From an uncultured Cohaesibacter sp. (lineage in GTDB: Bacteria; Pseudomonadota; Alphaproteobacteria; Rhizobiales; Cohaesibacteraceae): a DNA stretch of 64,000 bases. A program made the position numbers and the translations under genes. Shown here one piece after another: positions 9,937 through 19,411 of this stretch; positions within the stretch are counted from its first letter, which is position 1, and each line of letters begins with the position of its first letter. The stretch is from assembly GCF_963666525.1 (NCBI RefSeq), contig NZ_OY762905.1:2276001-2340000 (forward strand). Reading direction: 5' to 3'. Under the pieces are notes generated by a model. It saw only the letters and a list, made by a program, of their open reading frames with translations. It ran no database searches and was not told where the DNA came from.

Positions 9937-10079
9937 GCTCGGCTCCCCGTTTGTTCAACCACACTCAAGCCCTACCATGGCGAAGCGCCATCACAAAGGA
10001 ACAAAACCAGCCAATGAGACGAAAGGAGAGAGCATGAGGCAAATGGATCATGCGCCCTGCCGACCTCCTCGGGACCAGC

Positions 10080-11159
10080 TTATTGAGGCAATCGCTTGTA
10101 TGTCTCCCCATGTTCGGAAAGCAAATCCCCATTGTTCAGGATCTTGAACGCTACATTTCTTGGAAATGTGGGAGCGTCGGATTGCTGGGTTTCCAGCAAG
10201 ACCAGAATACCTTGCTGTTCATAATAGCCTCTGATCAGAGCAACATGCTTTTCTGGAAGTGGGCCCAGTCTGACGTTGATTTCAAAGCGACGATTTGGTG
10301 CCAATGTCAGAAGCGAATACAAAATGCCGGTTCCGGTCCTCGTCTGGAAGAAATAGGCTCCGGACACGCCGCGGCGAACCGCCCTTGCCATCTCAGCACA
10401 TTTGTTGCTGTTGCCGCTGGCAACGCGGACCTCCCGCAGAACCGCGACAAAGGCATCGGTCACTCTGGCGGACAGCTCGCTCTTGTCAGACCATTCCGGC
10501 CGGTTGCGTTTGAAGGCGGCGATGGCGTTGCGGGTCCGCTCTCCCATCGCTCCATCGACCGGGCCGACGCAGAAACCAAGCATGTTGAGCGACGCCTGAA
10601 CCTCACGCAGATCGATTGGCGGGTTCGGCCTGCCGATCGGGACCGATCCCCAGCCCTGAGCAGGGACCGCCGAGGGCATCACGGGTGCTGGGCGAACCGG
10701 AGATACTGATGGTTTGGGCGCAACAGCCGGCGCAAGTTCAAGCTTCCTGACAAACTGATACTCGTTGCCGTCAAAGGCCCAAAGTGCTCCAGGTCCATTG
10801 CCGCCGCTGAGCTTGAGCGACTTGAGACCGTGCCGGCTCTCCCCGTCGATCGGTTCGACATCCCCTGTGGTAACGCTCAGCAACTGCCTGACCGTCCGGT
10901 CCCGGACCTGCAGCACATCATGGGTGCAGCCGGCAGAGCCGCAGAACATCGATCCCCTGAAGGAGACCACATATTCATCAGCCTTGTCGCCTACGGGCTC
11001 CAGATTGACCTTCTTCACCGTGAAGAGGCCCAGATTGGTGCCATATTGGGCCTTGAGATACTGGACGACAAGATCTTCTCGCGCCCAGACAGCCGAACTC
11101 AGGAGAACAACAAGGGACAGACACCCGATGATCAGGTTTGCGAAAAATGAAGGTCTCAA
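10080..11159 (-). CDS. Secreted protein with peptidoglycan-binding-like domain
   Basis: The predicted 359-residue exported protein begins with a signal peptide (MRPSFFANLIIGC...SAVWA). An unrecognised domain follows with a CGSAGC cysteine pair (about residues 30-140), then a Pro-rich linker. A peptidoglycan-binding-1-like block lies at about residues 185-235 (EVQASLNMLGF, GPVDGAMGERTRNAIAAFKR). The C-terminal domain (about 110 residues) is unrecognised and has one Cys. I chose TTG 11159 because GGAAG lies 7 nt upstream and the signal peptide starts there. The frame stays open to ATG 11315, but that extension does not look coding. It probably acts at the cell wall (inference). Confidence 0.72.
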   Translation of the reverse strand: MRPSFFANLIIGCLSLVVLLSSAVWAREDLVVQYLKAQYGTNLGLFTVKKVNLEPVGDKADEYVVSFRGSMFCGSAGCTHDVLQVRDRTVRQLLSVTTGDVEPIDGESRHGLKSLKLSGGNGPGALWAFDGNEYQFVRKLELAPAVAPKPSVSPVRPAPVMPSAVPAQGWGSVPIGRPNPPIDLREVQASLNMLGFCVGPVDGAMGERTRNAIAAFKRNRPEWSDKSELSARVTDAFVAVLREVRVASGNSNKCAEMARAVRRGVSGAYFFQTRTGTGILYSLLTLAPNRRFEINVRLGPLPEKHVALIRGYYEQQGILVLLETQQSDAPTFPRNVAFKILNNGDLLSEHGETYKRLPQ

Positions 11160-11436
11160 GACAGTCTTCCATTTGCAATAAAGAGCGCACCCGTGCGGGC
11201 GCAAAACAACTGTTTTGGATCGTAGAGTTTCAAATGTATATTCTTCAACCCCAAATTTCAGGATTACGCTTTTGTCTAGCCCACCGGCCGGAATTTTCCC
11301 CCTCTTGCCCCACATGGTTCCCTTTGAAGCAAATCTGGTCTAGAACAGCGCATCTGCATTAGGCCCGCTCGCATGAAAGATCGACCGGCTCTTGCGGACC
11401 AGAATTTCAGAAAACAGATCGGAAGACAGGAACGAG

Positions 11437-11979
11437 ATGCGCGGATATTTCGCAGTGGGAGTACAGGGGCTATCCAAAGAGGGCAATTTCGGAAATCTGC
11501 TGCGCACGGCACATGCCTTTGGCGCCAGCTTCTTTTTCACGATTGCGGCAGAGCGGACCTTCGCCAAGCCCGGCACGGACACCTCCAACAGCGGCGATCA
11601 TCTGCCCTATTACCCCTGGGCCAGTGAAGAGGATCTTATCCTGCCAAAGGATTGCCGACTGGTCGGCGTCGAGCTGACCGATGATGCGGTTGATCTGCCC
11701 TCTTTCAGGCATCCGACCAAAGCCGCCTATATTCTTGGGCCGGAAAGAGGCAATCTGACCCAGTCGATGCAGGACAAGTGTGAGTTCATCGTCAAGATCC
11801 CGACCCGCTTCTGCCTGAATGTGGCAACAGCGGGGGCCATCATCATGTATGATCGTGTCCAGTCCATGGGGGGCTTTACCGACCGGCCGGTCCGCGCCGG
11901 AGGTCCCAGGGAACTGAAGGTCCATCAACACGGCCAGCCGAAGTTCCGGGGCGACATCCCGGATGGCCTCAAGGGTTGA
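11437..11979 (+). CDS. TrmH/SpoU-family RNA methyltransferase
   Basis: This 180-residue protein has the SPOUT knotted fold typical of 2'-O-ribose methyltransferases acting on tRNA or rRNA. The three family motifs are present: motif 1 with GNLLRTAHAFGA, motif 2 YILGPERGNL, and motif 3 with IPT...LNVATAGAIIMYDR. There is no N-terminal substrate-binding extension, so the target RNA is unclear. The C-terminal tail is basic. ATG 11437 follows GAAGACAGGAACG and matches the family N-terminus (MRGYFAVGVQ). It is monocistronic. Confidence 0.85.
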   Translation: MRGYFAVGVQGLSKEGNFGNLLRTAHAFGASFFFTIAAERTFAKPGTDTSNSGDHLPYYPWASEEDLILPKDCRLVGVELTDDAVDLPSFRHPTKAAYILGPERGNLTQSMQDKCEFIVKIPTRFCLNVATAGAIIMYDRVQSMGGFTDRPVRAGGPRELKVHQHGQPKFRGDIPDGLKG

Positions 11980-12260
11980 AAGATGCGGCAGGGGGCGTAT
12001 AACGGAACTTTGATGGCGTCGGCAGGACCGAAAGCCGAATGAAGACAAGGCAGTGCCCATCTCTTGCCGCATTTGCATTGAATCTTGCACGTCAACCCAT
12101 CAGATTCTGGGAATCATGATCAGGAATTGCAGCCGATTTGAAAAAAAGTCAAAAATTGCTGCAGCTTCACGGTTTGGTAACCCTGACTTTGGTAAATGTT
12201 AAATGAATGAATTGGAGCCTGTGGCTCCTGTTGGCATCCAGTCGAAAGCGACAGGTAGAG

Positions 12261-12773
12261 ATGAAAAGCGTAAAAATCCTCGGAGCAGCCACCCTTCTCG
12301 CACTTTCCGCCACTGCAGCACATGCTCAGGGCGCGGCCACTCGCGTCGAACAATTCAAGGATTGGGGTGCTTATGTTTTCAATGATCCTCAACGCGGCAA
12401 GATGTGCTTTGCGGTCAGCCAGCCCAAAGACATGGAGCCAAAGAATGTGAACCGCGACCCCGTTTATTTCTTCGTTACCACGCGTCCGCGCGAAGGTGTA
12501 CGCGAGGAAGTCAACGTGATCACCGGCTATCCTTACAAGGAAGGGTCCAAGACCACCATTCAGGTCGGCTCCGACACTTTCTCCCTTTACACCTCGGGAG
12601 ATGGAGCATGGCTTGAGAATGCTGCTGAAGAAGCGCGTCTGGTCAATGCCATGCGCCGCGGCTCCAGCATGGTCATCAAGGGCACCTCTTCTCGCGGCAC
12701 TGTGACCGTCGACACCTATTCCCTTTCCGGGATCACGGCAGCGACGCAGAAGGCTCTGGCCGAGTGCCAGTAA
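12261..12773 (+). CDS. Invasion-associated locus B (IalB) family periplasmic protein
   Basis: The 170-residue product has a signal peptide (GAATLLALSATAAHA, then QGAA) and the IalB fold. Family-like motifs are FKDWGAYV, KMCFAVSQP and RDPVYFFVTTRP, with two conserved cysteines (about residues 50 and 169). IalB was named for red-cell invasion in Bartonella, but homologs are widespread in free-living Rhizobiales and their general role is unsettled. ATG 12261 follows AGGTAGAG. The pairing with rlmN downstream is typical of the order. An intrinsic terminator separates the two genes. Confidence 0.87.
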   Translation: MKSVKILGAATLLALSATAAHAQGAATRVEQFKDWGAYVFNDPQRGKMCFAVSQPKDMEPKNVNRDPVYFFVTTRPREGVREEVNVITGYPYKEGSKTTIQVGSDTFSLYTSGDGAWLENAAEEARLVNAMRRGSSMVIKGTSSRGTVTVDTYSLSGITAATQKALAECQ

Positions 12774-12797
12774 GCAAAAACAGCTAAGAGAACCAAC

Positions 12798-12825
12798 AAA
12801 AGCGGCTGACAAGGCCGCTTTTTTG
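12798..12825 (+). terminator. Rho-independent terminator after the ialB-like gene
   Basis: The stem AAAAGCGGC/GCCGCTTTT (12798-12806 with 12814-12822) has a 7-nt loop and continues into T residues. Confidence 0.82.
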
Positions 12826-13070
12826 CTTTATACACCCGCAAATTCGCCCAGAATTCGAACGGGCTGCCCCCTGATGGCCAACAGAGCGTTGGCAAAAGGG
12901 CAAGGATCAGGCCACACCCTCATACTGGTTTGGCGTTCCGGAATGGCAGTCTTGAAGGATCACGCCCACCCACCGACAACCGCACCCCAGCGAATGGGAA
13001 CGTCGGAAAGCGGCAGTGATCGGCCTTGAAAAGAGGAGCCGCAGCAAGGACCTGCGGATGGAATGCCAAC

Positions 13071-14402
13071 ATGACCAACCTGTCAGCCGTTGAAACCACA
13101 CCGGAAGCCACTGTTCCAGACACCACCTTGGCAGAAACCGCCGCGATCGCCACCAGCCATTCCTACAGCTGGCCCGCGCTCGATCCGGACAAGATGAACC
13201 TGGTGGGCATGGACCGCGCCGAGCTTGGCGAAGCCATGCGCCGCATCGGGGTTGCCGACAAGCAGATCCGCATGCGCGTTGCCCAGCTCTGGCACTGGAT
13301 CTATGTGCGCGGAGCGACTTCCTTTGACCAGATGACCAACGTCTCCAAGGATCTGCGCGCCAAGATGGATTTCGTCTACACGATCACCCATCCCGAGCTG
13401 GTCGCCGAGCAGATCTCGGTGGATGGCACGCGCAAATGGCTGTTGCGCTTCCCGCCGCGAGGCGCCGGTCGTCCGGTCGAAGTGGAAACCGTCTATATTC
13501 CCGACGAGAACCGCGGCACGCTTTGCGTCTCCTCTCAGGTCGGCTGCACGCTCAATTGCACTTTCTGTCACACCGGCACCCAGAAGCTGGTGCGCAACCT
13601 CACCGCCGAGGAAATTGTCGCCCAGCTGCGCGTCGCCCGCGAAATGCTCAACGACTTTCCGGAACGGGAACCCGAAACCGGCGCCATCGTTCCCAAGATG
13701 GGCCGCTTCGTCTCCAACGTCGTGATGATGGGCATGGGCGAGCCTCTATTCAACTATGACGCAGTCAAGACCGCCATGCTGATCATGGCCGATGGTGAGG
13801 GCCTGTCCATCTCCAAGCGCCGCATCACCCTGTCGACCTCCGGTCATGTGCCCAACATCCGGCGCGCCGGTGAGGAAGTGGGCTGCATGCTGGCCATTTC
13901 GCTGCACGCCACCAATGACGAGCTGCGCGACGAGATCGTGCCGATCAACAAGAAATGGAACCTCAAGGAGCTGCTGGAAGCGTGCCGCACCTATCCCGGG
14001 GTCTCAAACGCCAAGCGCATCACCTTTGAATATGTGATGCTGAAGGGTGTCAACGACTCCATCGAGGACGCCCGCAATCTGGTCAAGCTGCTGCGCGGCA
14101 TTCCGGCCAAGATCAACCTCATTCCGTTCAACCCGTGGCCGGGCAGCAACTATGAATGCTCCGACTGGGATCAGATCGAGGAATTTGCCGACTTCATCAA
14201 CCGCGCCGGTTACGCCTCACCGGTCCGCACGCCGCGCGGTCGTGACATCTATGCCGCCTGCGGTCAGCTGAAATCCGAATCCGAGCGCCTGCGCAAGGTC
14301 GAACGGGAAAAACTGGAAGCCGAGCTGGCAGCTCTGGAAAGAATGCGTCTTTCCAATCTTGTTGGCGACGGCTCCAACGACGATATGGAAGAAGACGAAT
14401 AG
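13071..14402 (+). CDS. rlmN: Dual-specificity 23S rRNA/tRNA adenine-C2 methyltransferase
   Basis: This radical-SAM enzyme makes m2A2503 in 23S rRNA and m2A37 in some tRNAs. The 443-residue protein has an accessory N-terminal domain ([20 protein letters not shown]), the [4Fe-4S] motif [13 protein letters not shown], the SAM-binding segment [13 protein letters not shown], and the conserved C-terminal Cys in YAACGQL, which carries the methyl group in the family. It has an extra Thr/Ala-rich leader (residues 1-40) and a charged tail. ATG 13071 is preferred over an in-frame TTG at 13026. A GC hairpin (14412-14430) separates it from the next gene. Confidence 0.95.
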   Translation: MTNLSAVETTPEATVPDTTLAETAAIATSHSYSWPALDPDKMNLVGMDRAELGEAMRRIGVADKQIRMRVAQLWHWIYVRGATSFDQMTNVSKDLRAKMDFVYTITHPELVAEQISVDGTRKWLLRFPPRGAGRPVEVETVYIPDENRGTLCVSSQVGCTLNCTFCHTGTQKLVRNLTAEEIVAQLRVAREMLNDFPEREPETGAIVPKMGRFVSNVVMMGMGEPLFNYDAVKTAMLIMADGEGLSISKRRITLSTSGHVPNIRRAGEEVGCMLAISLHATNDELRDEIVPINKKWNLKELLEACRTYPGVSNAKRITFEYVMLKGVNDSIEDARNLVKLLRGIPAKINLIPFNPWPGSNYECSDWDQIEEFADFINRAGYASPVRTPRGRDIYAACGQLKSESERLRKVEREKLEAELAALERMRLSNLVGDGSNDDMEEDE

Positions 14403-14468
14403 CACATGAATGGCAGCCCCTGTGGCTGCCTTCAAGCCGCTTGATAGCCGAAAGCCAAGGAGCCTGAG

Positions 14469-14909
14469 ATGAGCCTGTCCCGCCTGATTGCCCGCATTTT
14501 CATGGTGCCGATCGGTCTGTTCTTTGCGTTGTTGGCCAGAAATCTCTTCATCTCGATCAGCTTCTATTCCTATGAGACCCCGATCGCCAATAATGACATC
14601 ATGGCGTGGTGGGTCGGCAGTATCGGCATCGTCTTTTCAATGTATCTGTTTCAGATCTGGGGACCATGCCTGTTTGTACTCATCTTTTGCGAGCTCTTCT
14701 CCTGGCGCTCGATCTGGATCTATCTGGGATTGGGGCTTGTATTCTCGCTGTCTTTCATGACCATCAATCCACAGGACAATCTGGACTCGGTCTTCAATTT
14801 GCTGGCAATCGCCAGTGGCTTCGTCGGCGGCTTCGTTTACTGGCTTATAGCCGGCAGAAGTGCGGGTATCGTGAAGCGGACTCTCGATAACAAACCAAAG
14901 CCGCTCTAG
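14469..14909 (+). CDS. Small integral membrane protein, unknown function
   Basis: This 146-residue hydrophobic protein has about four membrane segments (near residues 8-28, 45-68, 72-95 and 108-130) and a basic C-terminal tail. It is preceded by CAAGGAGCCTGAG and lies 66 bp after rlmN on the same strand, so it is probably co-transcribed. Similar small membrane proteins sit beside rlmN in related bacteria as I recall, but no function is known to me. It ends 20 bp from the convergent LysR gene. Confidence 0.7.
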   Translation: MSLSRLIARIFMVPIGLFFALLARNLFISISFYSYETPIANNDIMAWWVGSIGIVFSMYLFQIWGPCLFVLIFCELFSWRSIWIYLGLGLVFSLSFMTINPQDNLDSVFNLLAIASGFVGGFVYWLIAGRSAGIVKRTLDNKPKPL

Positions 14910-14929
14910 ATCACCGACACCTGAGGCTA

Positions 14930-15796
14930 TCAAACGCAGTCACCTCTGCCGGCGAACAGCTCCGCATGGTTGCCGAGCAGCCCGGCCACCCGATCCATCA
15001 TCAGCCGCACTTCCGGACGCCGCCGGTCATCATCATTGACCACGATGTAGAGCCGGCTGGTTAGGTCCTCGATGCAGTCGCCCTCGCGTACAAGCCCTTG
15101 CTGGACATCGCCGATGAAGCAGGGCAACACCCCGCGCCCCTGCCCGCTCAGCAGGAGATGCAGTGCCATATGCGCCTTGTTGGTCCAGCTGTAGATTTCC
15201 TGATCATGATGCTCGAACACCCAGCGATCCGCCGGAAACCGTGACGTCTCCTTGCCCAGTGACACCCAGGGTGCATTCATGATGTCGGCAAGAGCCTCGC
15301 TCTTGTAGACCGCAAAGCGCATAACGACCGACTGCAGAATGGCATAGTTGCCCGATGTCGGCGGGACGATGGTCACGAATACCAGCCGGTCACGATTGAT
15401 CAGCTGGGTCGCGTCGTGAGAATCGGTAAAGCCGACGCGAATGTCCCCCGGCCCCTTGGAAAGGGCAGCGGCATGTCTGGCAAAGAACATCGCCAACCAT
15501 GTATCCCCCGCCACCTCAACGACAGGGTCCTTGAAGGCACCGCCATGCCAGTCGGTGATTTCCGAGGAAATTTTCTGCATCTCTCGGACGCGAGCCAGCA
15601 GCTTCTCGCCGTCCTTGGCCAGAACATAGCCCCGCCTGCTGCGCTCGAAAAGCAGCCGGTTCATCGTCCGCTCAAGCGCAAGAATGCGCCGCCCGATGGT
15701 GGGCGCACTGAGCCCCGTGCGAGCCGCCGCGCCGGACAAGCCACCGCATTCGGCTACAATCAAAAACAGTTTCAGATCGTCCCAACTTGCTTCCAT
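14930..15796 (-). CDS. LysR-family transcriptional regulator
   Basis: The 288-residue protein has an N-terminal winged helix-turn-helix (DDLKLFLIVAECGGLSGAAA, then TIGRRILALERTM, residues 6-65), a linker helix and a periplasmic-binding-like effector domain. It is divergent from the 50-residue gene starting at 16049. LysR proteins usually control the divergent neighbour, which makes that gene a candidate target, although the 252-bp gap shows no site I can assign firmly. The inducer is unknown. Confidence 0.86.
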   Translation of the reverse strand: MEASWDDLKLFLIVAECGGLSGAAARTGLSAPTIGRRILALERTMNRLLFERSRRGYVLAKDGEKLLARVREMQKISSEITDWHGGAFKDPVVEVAGDTWLAMFFARHAAALSKGPGDIRVGFTDSHDATQLINRDRLVFVTIVPPTSGNYAILQSVVMRFAVYKSEALADIMNAPWVSLGKETSRFPADRWVFEHHDQEIYSWTNKAHMALHLLLSGQGRGVLPCFIGDVQQGLVREGDCIEDLTSRLYIVVNDDDRRRPEVRLMMDRVAGLLGNHAELFAGRGDCV

Positions 15797-16048
15797 GATG
15801 CTTGTTTCCTACACGCAGCATTCCCTTGCAACGCACATGAATGAAAAACGACTTTCAATGCCAAATCTACATCCCCGACCGCGCCGATGCTATAGTCGAG
15901 ACAAGGCCCGACACCGCTGCGCGATGGTCCACCCATCAGTTCACGGAAACAAGAACGGCCCATCATCTATCGACAGCACAAGGCGCCACCCTGATTGCCC
16001 CGCATATCAGGGACAGGGCTTTCTTGTGCAAAATCAGGAGTGTAGAGA

Positions 16049-16201
16049 ATGACACACATGCAAACCCTGCTGTTGTGGGATTCTGCAACGAGACATCATC
16101 AAGGCAAGACAGATGCCTTCCAGGACCCGTTCGAGCGGCCCGAGTGGCAGCCTTTTCTGCCATGGGTCAACATCCTGCATGCCATCACCCGCAAACACTG
16201 A
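16049..16201 (+). CDS. Small protein of 50 residues, unknown
   Basis: The short frame starts at ATG 16049 behind an excellent site (CAGGAG, 8 nt upstream) and ends at TGA 16201. The product is amphipathic, with a Trp/Pro-rich C-terminal half (FERPEWQPFLPWVNILHAI, ending TRKH). It has no signal peptide, membrane segment or recognised family. A plausible terminator lies at 16313-16358. It is divergent from a LysR regulator. A longer overlapping frame in another phase (15841-16326) lacks a ribosome site and reads like noise. Confidence 0.55.
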   Translation: MTHMQTLLLWDSATRHHQGKTDAFQDPFERPEWQPFLPWVNILHAITRKH

Positions 16202-16312
16202 GTGATCCCCCGATGACGCCCCTTCCCGCAAGAAGGGGCCGACGGCCACATCAGCCTCGGAACTGTCAGACCGGACGTGACCGGCGAACCTCCGTCAATC
16301 CGGATTTGGCAC

Positions 16313-16358
16313 AAAGAGCCGGTTGAGAAGGGTCCCCCCCTGATCTTCGGCTCTTTTC
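16313..16358 (+). terminator. Probable terminator after the 50-residue gene
   Basis: The stem AAAGAGCCG/CGGCTCTTT (16313-16321 with 16348-16356) has a 26-nt loop, followed by TT. The large loop makes it less certain than the other terminators. Confidence 0.55.
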
Positions 16359-16422
16359 ATGTCCGGCCAGCACACGCCCACCACAACGGTGAACGTTCAA
16401 AGGCCCAACAACCGGAAAAGCG

Positions 16423-16758
16423 TCATTTCAGTTTGGAAGCCGGCTTGGAATTCACATCCACCTTCTTCTTGGACGAGAGCTTAGTAATGGTCGTCGATGA
16501 CGTCTTGTTGTTGAAAAGCCGGTTCAGAACGGTGCCCTTTTTCTTGTTCTTGTAGACACAGTGCGAACGCACCAGAGTACCGGACTTGCTCTTGTAACTG
16601 TCCATCCAGAGGCAGCTCGAGGCCGCCTCGCATTGAGCCTTCGTCATCGGCTTGCAGTCTGCGGCCAAAGCCGGAGACCCTGCCACCACAGCCGCACAGG
16701 CACCGGCCATTGCCACGGCCCGTATCACATGAGCCAATCTAGTTCCAATGCTCTTCAT
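16423..16758 (-). CDS. Small secreted Cys-containing, Lys-rich protein
   Basis: The 111-residue product has a signal peptide (HVIRAVAMAGACAAVVAG, cleavage near ALA, then ADCKP). Four cysteines follow within about 40 residues (DCKPMTKAQCEAASSCLW and SHCVYKNKKKG), probably as two disulfides. The tail is Lys/Ser/Thr-rich and likely disordered. I do not recognise the family, although the CxxxxxxxCxxxxxCxW spacing recurs in small rhizobial exported proteins. ATG 16758 follows GGAAAGGATCAAG. The frame upstream to 16866 overlaps the leader of the PAP2 gene and is not favoured. Confidence 0.68.
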   Translation of the reverse strand: MKSIGTRLAHVIRAVAMAGACAAVVAGSPALAADCKPMTKAQCEAASSCLWMDSYKSKSGTLVRSHCVYKNKKKGTVLNRLFNNKTSSTTITKLSSKKKVDVNSKPASKLK

Positions 16759-16930
16759 AGCTTGATCCTTTCCTCCGCGTTCAACGCGATCTGGAGATGG
16801 AATCACCATCAAAAACCCGGCAGGGACAGTCCTGCACAAAAGCCACTCAGGTTGCAAGCGCGTCAACGCACTTTAAATTCCACCGAAAATCGGCTAGGCC
16901 AGAGGCAGAAGACACCTCAAGGCCCGAACC

Positions 16931-17776
16931 ATGCGCAAAACCCTCTGCAAAGACATGCAAGACCATCCGGTTTTCTGGGCAACCTGGGCCGTTCTGCTGC
17001 TATCGGCACTGTTCCTGATCGTGCCCGAACTGGACCGCTGGACCAGCCAGCTGTTCTATTCCGCTCAGGATGGCTTCTGGCTGAAGAGCTATTATGTCCC
17101 GATGCGCCTGCGTGCACTCGGCCTGTTCCTGCCCCGCGCCGCCATCCTTGTGGTCATCGGTCTTCTGGTCGTCCGCCTCTTCTGGCCAGCGCTGCAAAAG
17201 CTCTTTGCGCTCTCCACCATGCTCTATCTTGCGGCAACCGCATTGCTCGGCCCCGGCCTGCTGGTCAACATCCTGCTCAAGGCCAATTGGGGCCGCGCCC
17301 GTCCTGTCCAGACCGATCTGTTTGGCGGCACATGGCCCTATTCCGAGGTCTGGATCGTCAAAGACCATTGCCAGAGCAATTGCTCCTTCGTGTCCGGAGA
17401 GGCCTCCATGGCCTTCTGGTTATTGGGCCTTGTCTTCATCTTGCCGCTCGGCTGGCGCAAGGGTGGCACGCTGGTGCTTGCAACGCTTGGCTTGCTCGTT
17501 TCGCTCAACAGGATTGCCTTTGGCGGCCATTATCTTTCAGATGTCCTGCTGGCCTGGGCCCTCACCGGCTGGGTGATGGTGGCGCTTTTCCAGCTCATGA
17601 GCAAGGCAGGATGGCTCGGGCCCGCAGCAGAGGGACTGGAACAGCGCTGGACAGCCGCAGGCAGGTGGATCGCCCGGCACCTTGCCACCATGTGGCAAAG
17701 ACGCCCTTTGCGCAGCGGCAACCAGTCGCTGGCGCCAGGCAAAAAGGCAGAGCCCAAAAACACGGCGGATAACTGA
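16931..17776 (+). CDS. PAP2-family membrane phosphatase (lipid phosphatase type)
   Basis: The 281-residue integral membrane protein has about six membrane segments and the three PAP2 signature blocks: KANWGRARP, FVSGEAS (Glu in place of the more common His after SG) and SLNRIAFGGHYLSD. These residues form the phosphatase site. Candidate substrates are undecaprenyl pyrophosphate, phosphatidylglycerol phosphate or lipid A phosphates; sequence alone does not decide. The C-terminal tail is cytoplasmic and basic. It is separated from argG by 253 bp without a gene. Confidence 0.85.
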   Translation: MRKTLCKDMQDHPVFWATWAVLLLSALFLIVPELDRWTSQLFYSAQDGFWLKSYYVPMRLRALGLFLPRAAILVVIGLLVVRLFWPALQKLFALSTMLYLAATALLGPGLLVNILLKANWGRARPVQTDLFGGTWPYSEVWIVKDHCQSNCSFVSGEASMAFWLLGLVFILPLGWRKGGTLVLATLGLLVSLNRIAFGGHYLSDVLLAWALTGWVMVALFQLMSKAGWLGPAAEGLEQRWTAAGRWIARHLATMWQRRPLRSGNQSLAPGKKAEPKNTADN

Positions 17777-18029
17777 TCGTTATCAGGAGGAAATTCTCCC
17801 CTATCCCCCTTGCGCAGAATTTTATAGCGCCTATAGTGCCGCCAGATGGTGTTCGAGACGGTTTGTCCTTCACGCGAGGTGACAGGCTGGCCTGAACCGA
17901 AAATTTGTCGCATATTCCTGCCCGAAAAGACTGGTAACCTTTTCCGGAATATGCTTTTGAAAGCATAGTCTTCCCAATCACTATGGCGCACTTTAAAATC
18001 GCGCCTCCAGATAGTTCAGGTGAAATCGC

Positions 18030-19259
18030 ATGGCGAAAAAAGGCGATATCAAAAAAGTCGTATTGGCCTATTCAGGTGGCCTCGACACGTCGATCATTCT
18101 CAAATGGCTGCAGACCGAATATGGCTGCGAAGTGGTAACCTTTACCGCCGACCTCGGTCAGGGCGAAGAGCTGGAACCGGCGCGCAAGAAGGCCGAGATG
18201 CTGGGCATCAAGCAGATCTACATCGAAGACGTGCGTGAAGAATTCGTCCGCGACTTCGTCTTCCCGATGTTCCGTGCCAACGCCCTCTATGAAGGCGTCT
18301 ATCTGCTCGGCACCTCCATCGCCCGCCCGCTGATCTCCAAGCGCCTCGTTGAAATCGCCAAGGAAGTCGGCGCCGACGCCGTTGCCCATGGGGCAACCGG
18401 CAAGGGCAATGACCAGGTCCGCTTCGAGCTGGCAGCCCGCGCCCTCAACCCGGACATCAAGGTCATCGCCCCGTGGCGCGAATGGGACCTGACCTCGCGC
18501 ACCAAGCTGCTCGAGTTCGCCGAACAGAACCAGATCCCGATCACCAAGGACAAGCGCGGCGAAGCGCCGTTCTCGGTCGACGCCAACCTGCTGCACACCT
18601 CTTCTGAAGGCCGCGTGCTGGAAGATCCGTCGATCCCGGCCGAGGAATATGTCTATTCCCGCACCATCAGCCCGGAAGCTGCCCCGGACGAAGCCACCAT
18701 CATCGAGATCGGCTTTGAAAAGGGTGACGCTGTCTCCATCAACGGCGAGAAGATGAGCCCGGCCACCATCCTTACCAAGCTCAACGAGCTTGGCCGCGAC
18801 AACGGCATCGGCCGTCTCGACCTCGTCGAGAACCGCTTCGTCGGCATGAAATCCCGCGGCATCTATGAAACCCCGGGCGGCACCATTCTGCATGCTGCCC
18901 ATCGCGGCATCGAATCCATCACTCTTGACGGTGGCTCCGCTCACCTCAAGGACAGCATCATGCCGCGCTATGCAGAGCTGATCTACAACGGCTTCTGGTA
19001 CAGCCCGGAACGCGAAATGCTGCAGGCGCTGATCGACAAGTCTCAGGAATATGTCACCGGCACCGTCAAGCTGAAGCTCTACAAGGGCAACGTCAACGTC
19101 ATTGCCCGTGACAGCGAATTCAGCCTCTACAGCGAAGACCTCGTCACCTTTGAGGAAGGCGCAATCGACTACGATCATCACGATGCTGCCGGCTTCATCG
19201 AGCTGCAGGGCCTGCGCCTTCGGACCATCGGCTATCGCAATCGCAAGGCCAAAGGCTAA
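18030..19259 (+). CDS. argG: Argininosuccinate synthase
   Basis: ArgG joins citrulline and aspartate with ATP to make argininosuccinate in arginine biosynthesis. The 409 residues match the family. The N-terminal PP-loop is [12 protein letters not shown], followed by the citrulline/aspartate-binding region [14 protein letters not shown] and the C-terminal [20 protein letters not shown] 18030 fits the family start ([15 protein letters not shown]). It is monocistronic with a strong terminator. Other arginine genes are not in the window. Confidence 0.97.
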   Translation: MAKKGDIKKVVLAYSGGLDTSIILKWLQTEYGCEVVTFTADLGQGEELEPARKKAEMLGIKQIYIEDVREEFVRDFVFPMFRANALYEGVYLLGTSIARPLISKRLVEIAKEVGADAVAHGATGKGNDQVRFELAARALNPDIKVIAPWREWDLTSRTKLLEFAEQNQIPITKDKRGEAPFSVDANLLHTSSEGRVLEDPSIPAEEYVYSRTISPEAAPDEATIIEIGFEKGDAVSINGEKMSPATILTKLNELGRDNGIGRLDLVENRFVGMKSRGIYETPGGTILHAAHRGIESITLDGGSAHLKDSIMPRYAELIYNGFWYSPEREMLQALIDKSQEYVTGTVKLKLYKGNVNVIARDSEFSLYSEDLVTFEEGAIDYDHHDAAGFIELQGLRLRTIGYRNRKAKG

Positions 19260-19284
19260 GTTGATCGTTCCGAACCGGAATGAG

Positions 19285-19316
19285 AAAATGGCGGGGTTAC
19301 AACCCCGCCATTTTTT
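19285..19316 (+). terminator. Rho-independent terminator after argG
   Basis: The inverted repeat AAAATGGCGGGGTT/AACCCCGCCATTTT (19285-19298 with 19301-19314) is followed by T residues. The functional loop is probably TTACAA. Confidence 0.88.
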
Positions 19317-19411
19317 ATGGCCGAGACAGGTTCGCCCTCTTCGATTTGCACGCGCAAGCCCAGACCGCAGTCCTGTATCCATAAATCCATCATGTGATTG
19401 GGAACCATCCA

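Noticed and set aside
10034-10147. 37-codon plus-strand frame behind AAAGGAGAGAGC
   Set aside because: The ribosome site is good, but the frame runs into the 3' end of the secreted protein gene on the other strand and the product looks random. I kept it out for lack of support.
12120-12812. 230-codon minus-strand frame
   Set aside because: It is antisense to the ialB-like gene and includes that gene's terminator.
15841-16326. 161-codon frame overlapping the 50-residue gene
   Set aside because: It has no ribosome site, crosses the terminator region, and its composition (His/Arg/Pro) is noise-like. The shorter frame has much better signals.
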